Assembly (NCBI GenBank): GCA_025642065.1 | Contig: JAODUP010000419.1 | Coordinates: forward strand, 250,001 to 314,000 | From: Paralvinella palmiformis | Taxonomy: Eukaryota > Annelida > Polychaeta > Terebellida > Alvinellidae | DNA length: 64,000 nt | Direction of reading: 5' to 3' | In this document: positions 58,930 through 64,000 of the stretch, in pieces | Layout: every line of letters begins with the position of its first letter | Numbering within the stretch: the stretch's first letter is position 1 | Position numbers and translations under genes: made by a program | Notes under the pieces: generated by a model | Seen by the model: only the letters and a program-made list of their open reading frames with translations | Told to the model about the DNA's origin: nothing | The model's database searches: none

Positions 58930-60940
58930 ATTATTAATTCTAGAAATTCTCGAATCCTAGCGGTGCTTATAAAACACCGTTATGATAGGCCTATCCATAT
59001 TATATTGGGCGCCTATATGCCTTAGCCAAGATAAAAATGATGAGTTTTTGACATGTATTGATGCAATGCAGATTATTATCGATGAATACGGTGAAGCTGT
59101 ATCAATTAAATTTCTAGGTGATTTTACTGCCCAACTCCCGCGATCTGAAGTTACTTCTAACAACTGGCATAAATCAAAGGGTTTTAATGTTCATGGTCGC
59201 TTACTGTGTGACTTTATTGTTGGTAATGAGCTATCAATTGTTGATTTATGTTTTACCAGAAGACCTCTTATACATATTTTAATATTTCTCGCAACGTACG
59301 AACATGGATTGATCATGTATTTAGTACTAATAATACTTCTCCGGCACAATGTAGGATAATTAAAAGAACCTATCGCACGAACAGTCCGCGATATCCGCTT
59401 GTATTTAGGACTCTTACAATAATATACACGGCGCAACTATGAAACTTGTCATATCGCCCGACCAAGTCCTTCAATATATAAAAAGACTAAAAAGAAACAG
59501 TTCACTTGGAATAGATGGAATATGTGGAGAATTTCTTATAAACGGCATGTCTGACGCCCTTTCTAATCATTTATCATATTTCTATTCGTGTATACTCTCT
59601 TTTAATTGTGTTCCTGCGGTTTATAGACCTATTATTTTATATTCTATTTTTTCTAAGCTCTTTCAGTTAATAGTTACCCTAGGAATATTTCAATTTGACT
59701 TTAGGTCTGACTTCGACGTTTACAATGGAACTTCTCTATTGAATGATCTTATGTGTAATAGTAAATACACTGGTTCCAATATGTTTATATGCAGTTTAGA
59801 TGCCGAGAAATGTTTTGACTCTATATGGCAGGAAGGTTTATTTTATAAATTATATAATGTTTTACCTGATGTACATTGGCGATTCTTACGCAAATGGTAT
59901 TCTAATTTAGATGTTGTCATCAAATGAGATGATTATATAGACTATGTCACGTATTTTAGAGTTACTCGTGATACTGTCTGGTTTAATGCTTGAATTGTCT
60001 CTTTGTGAACACGAGGTACGTGTCGGGAACCACTTATATAACACGTTTGCTTATCGTGATGATGTCTCTTTATTTAGTACTACCGTTCCAGGTCTACAAA
60101 AATTGATTGATTTATGCACAGATTATTCATCCCTATGGAGTTTTAATTTCGGCATCAAAAAGACAAAATGCATGATAGTATCTAAAGACTATGGTTGTTT
60201 TATGACAATGCCTCAATGGTATCTGAAAAACAAACGAATACAAAATGTGGAACTGGAAGATATGGATATATTGGGTGTAACTTTTAATAATAATGTTAAA
60301 TACAACGACTATATTAGTACTCGAATTCTAAAAGCTAAACGAAACATGTTTTCAATAAGCAATATTGGTATGTTATATCCAGGTTTAAATATAAAAAAGC
60401 AAAGTTCACTTATATAAAACCATATGCTTACCTACTTTATTATATAGTGTTGATTGTCTATCCGTGAGTGTCAATAGTGCCAGTAAGATTCAGTATGCAC
60501 AAGGCAACATCATGAAATACGTTTGTGGTCTCAGCAAGAGATCTCATCATAGTAATTTTCTTCAAGCTCTTGACATAACCGGTGCGAATAACCTTTTAAA
60601 TGAATATATTAAGTTTTTATTTACCAGAATATTTCAAAATGATTCACCAACCAGGAACCTTTGTGTACATTTTATTGATTTATTTGTCACTCAAAATATT
60701 TTAATACCTGGCACATTAGTAAATCGAATTGTTGACATGGGTACTTCTCCCGCTAGTCATATTTTCCCAGGTTGTACGAATTCTAGTCAATATTCACACA
60801 CTGCTGATGATATCGTCGACTCACTACGATTTATTAACAAAATCTTCTTAAATATTATTGCTGTGTTAAGCTTGTATTTTTCTTGTTTATAGTATGTTGT
60901 ATGTACTTTTATCCTGTATTTTATCCATTTTATGGAGGTT
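58930..60940 (+). mobile_element. Decayed LINE, family C
   Basis: Plus strand, 5'-truncated in the endonuclease: NDEFLTCIDAM, KFLGDFTAQLP (GDFNA motif, N changed to T), then reverse transcriptase fingers SSLGIDGICGEFLINGMSDA (59439-59927) with LDAEKCFDSIWQEGLFYKLY, and the catalytic region VGNHLYNTFAYRDDVSLFST, in which A/F-ADD has become RDD. C-terminal text at 59944-60417 (FNFGIKKTKCMI) and 60464-60892. A stop and frameshifts separate the ORFs. Ends against a (TA)n(TG)n tract. Confidence 0.88.
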
Positions 60941-60941
60941 G

Positions 60942-61555
<614 letters not shown>

Positions 61556-63295
61556 TCCATGGCAACCCTAGCCTACATCAGCACTGTCCAGGGAGTTGTT
61601 TACAACAATAAAGAATTTGAATATATGCCCGGTAATTCCTACAGTGATGGGGTGTCTTGCAGGAACGCAGCGTGGGATTATATTGTTGCTCTCACAGATA
61701 CATGGCTGGGGATATCAATGGACAGGAAATGCATTGCCGAGTTGGTCCCTTCTGGATATAACATGACACATGTAACCCGCCCTGGTAATAGAAAGGGAGG
61801 TTGCGTGGCTTTGCTATACACATCTACTATGTCATTCCGCCTTCTTGACTCCAGTACTACTAGCAATTACACAAAGTTTGAACACATGGACTATGTTTGA
61901 TTCATCACAACCCTGGTCAAACTTGCTCACACGCAGAAGACTGTTTCATGTAGAAACTACGTGCCATATATGTGGAGGCTTTAAAGCACGATATCGTATA
62001 GTTTCCTCCGTGTTTCAAACTATGCAAGCTGATGTAGATGGTTTGGTCACTGCTTTTACAAATGGACTATCATCACTTATTAATAAGCCAGAACCCCTCA
62101 GTACTAGAACGATTACAGAGCGTCCTGATTGTCCATGGTACACCGATAAATTACATGAAGCTAAACATCTCCGACGGAAGCTGGAACGACGATGGCATGA
62201 GTCGCTTGACTGTTTACCACCAAATATATAGAGATCAATGTATTGTGGTTAAACAAACCAGGATAGTTTATTATTCTGAAAAATTCACTGCCTGCGCCCA
62301 TGACATATACAAATTAGCCAAACAGCTGCTTGGTGACAGAGGATCAACATCTCTTCCCCAGACTGGGTCTCCCAGTGAACTAACCGAGATGTTCAGCTCT
62401 TTGTTTATTGATAAAATACAAAACACCCGACGTGACCTCCAGATATATCAGATGCACGGTATTGACCAGGACGTCAATACTTCATCTATAAATACACCAC
62501 TGGAGAGGTTTATTTAGGCCTCAGAAGATGAAGTGAAGACTCTCATCATGAAGTCACCCAGTCAATCCTGTAGTCTTGATCCGGTGCCCGCATGGCTTCT
62601 AAAGCTGTGTGTTGGTGAGTTACTCTCTATCACCCCCGCGATTGTCAGTATCTCCATGGATAGTGGTCGTGTGCCTCCTGTATTTAAGTGCGTCCATATA
62701 CAATCACTACTTAAGAAACCAACACTCTATCCAGACATTCTAAAAACATACAGACCCATATCCAACCTTTCGTTCATTTCCAAGGCGTTAGAGAAGGTTG
62801 TGGACACACGTTTTGAACGCCACTTGGTGGATACTGGTCTTCACGCAACAAGATCCAGCCAGTTTACCATAGATTTCACTCCAACGAGACGGCACTTCTG
62901 GAGGTACAAAGCGATATCCTCGAGTCTCTTGATAAAATGTTGTGTCACAGTATGGGTCATGCTCGGTCTGTCAGCTGCATTTGATACTCTCGATCATGGA
63001 GTCGCTTTGAGAATGTATTCGGAATCGCGGGAGCAGCTTTCAAAAGGATAACAATGTACCTTACCGACCATTCCCATGTAGTGGTCATAGATAGCAAGCA
63101 CTCTAAGCCAGTACTCCTGAAATGTGGTGTACTACAGGGCTCGGTACTCGGCCCGAAGAAATACACCATGTATGCTAAGTCTATAGGGGACATTATTCGC
63201 CAGCATGGACTTTCTTACCATTTTTATGCAGATGACACAATTAATATTATTGTTAGAAACAGTATAGACACACATGCTGATAACATTTAGCATCA
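61556..63295 (+). mobile_element. Decayed L2-like LINE, family D
   Basis: Plus strand, several frames in the right order: endonuclease middle LTDTWLGISMD, ELVPSGYNMTHVTRPGNRKG, KFEHMDYV (61650-61900), linker CPWYTDKLHEAKHLRRKLER (62120-62230) and EMFSSLFIDKIQNTRRDL, fingers SCSLDPVPAWLLKLC, YRPISNLSFISKALEKVVDT (62533-62900), palm GLSAAFDTLDH, GVLQGSVLGPKKYTMYAKSI and catalytic HFYADDTINI (63054-63290). About four frame changes, so inactive. It stops abruptly after the catalytic box. Confidence 0.88.
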
Positions 63296-64000
63296 AACAT
63301 TTAATATTAAACATATTATCGCGGGCGAAGTGTCCATTTTTGCGAGCGAATTTGTAAAGGGGGCTGGTTATCCAGTAACCGTTATTATAACGTTATGATT
63401 TTGTTCAGAAAACTTCATAAAACATTGTGATAACATTTTCTTGTCTATTTATTAAAATGGTATTAAAATATTATTTAAAACATTATCATAACATTATCAT
63501 AACTTTATCAAAAGTTTATCATCAAATTATCAAAACAATTTTATAAGGTTATTATAAACAATGGGTGTAGAGTGCCCAGATTGAAATTGATACAGAAGAC
63601 GTGATAAAACAAATCAATCTCTCCCCCCACACGCATGCCAGATTCTCAATTATGTGCACGTACTGAATGAGACAATACATTACCTGGATGCTCTTTGTAT
63701 GTAATGTATGTTGTAAATCAGGCTATTCAACAGATAGCTGTTTGGAGCTAGAATATAATGATCGAAGTAGTGTAATTAGAGCTACTGGAAACATTTGAAT
63801 TTATATAATCAAACTATTTACATGTTATTATTATTAGAATCGAACACATGGCTATAGATCGGCTTATTGAAATACATCATTACCGTTTTGTCTTGATATT
63901 CTACGGTGATGATTTAGCAGTTTATTTGTTCTAGGAAAATGTGTTGAAACACTGCTTCACTTAATGCCGCTAATATAAGTCACATAAACAGGCATGTCAG
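63296..64000. other. Motif-rich AT sequence and window edge
   Basis: 63300-63570 holds many variants of AACATTATCATAAC and TTATCAAAA, plus the palindrome TATAACGTTATGA. The remainder to 64000 is AT-rich with nothing recognised. Confidence 0.5.

Overview
The window is animal nuclear DNA, AT-rich, with long repeat-filled introns, canonical GT-AG splice sites, many (TA)n/(CA)n/(CT)n microsatellites, tRNA-derived SINEs and a broad set of decayed LINE and DNA-transposon copies. This suits an invertebrate, perhaps a lophotrochozoan such as a mollusc, but nothing seen fixes the phylum. All recognisable host genes are on the minus strand.

Host genes. (1) Ketohexokinase (KHK), six coding exons between 20870 and 5119. 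The spliced frame is open and predicts 312 aa. Phases agree at all five junctions, and the central 135-nt exon corresponds to vertebrate exon 3. (2) A complete single-exon LYPLAL1/acyl-protein-thioesterase-like hydrolase (229 aa, 19470-18781), nested in KHK intron 1 on the same strand. (3) RIOK3 (atypical RIO kinase 3), eleven coding exons from 47503 to 31841, predicting 570 aa with all RIO catalytic residues.

Layout. 0.2-4.0 kb: two decayed LINEs. 5.1-20.9 kb: KHK; intron 2 holds an unclassified repeat, a SINE and an L2/CR1-like LINE, and intron 1 holds a 3.6-kb decayed hAT-like transposon, SINEs and the nested hydrolase. 20.9-31.8 kb: intergenic, with LINE family A copies, hAT-like remnants and a short inverted-repeat hAT derivative. 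31.8-47.5 kb: RIOK3, whose introns carry a pogo-like element, two opposed copies of a TTAA-flanked MITE, a P-element/THAP9-like relic, a SINE and LINE fragments. 48.9-50.7 kb: a LINE. 50.9-51.5 kb: a BED-finger hAT relic. 53.2-57.05 kb: a nested fold-back cluster. 57.5-58.9 kb: a second copy of the unclassified repeat at 7.7-8.5 kb. 58.9-63.3 kb: two plus-strand LINEs.

The host genes act in unrelated processes: fructose phosphorylation, serine-hydrolase chemistry, and RIO kinase functions in ribosome maturation or innate signalling. There is no operon logic. The least explained part is the 53.2-57.05 kb cluster, where three inverted-repeat structures lie inside one another and each has terminal arrays of its own short motif.
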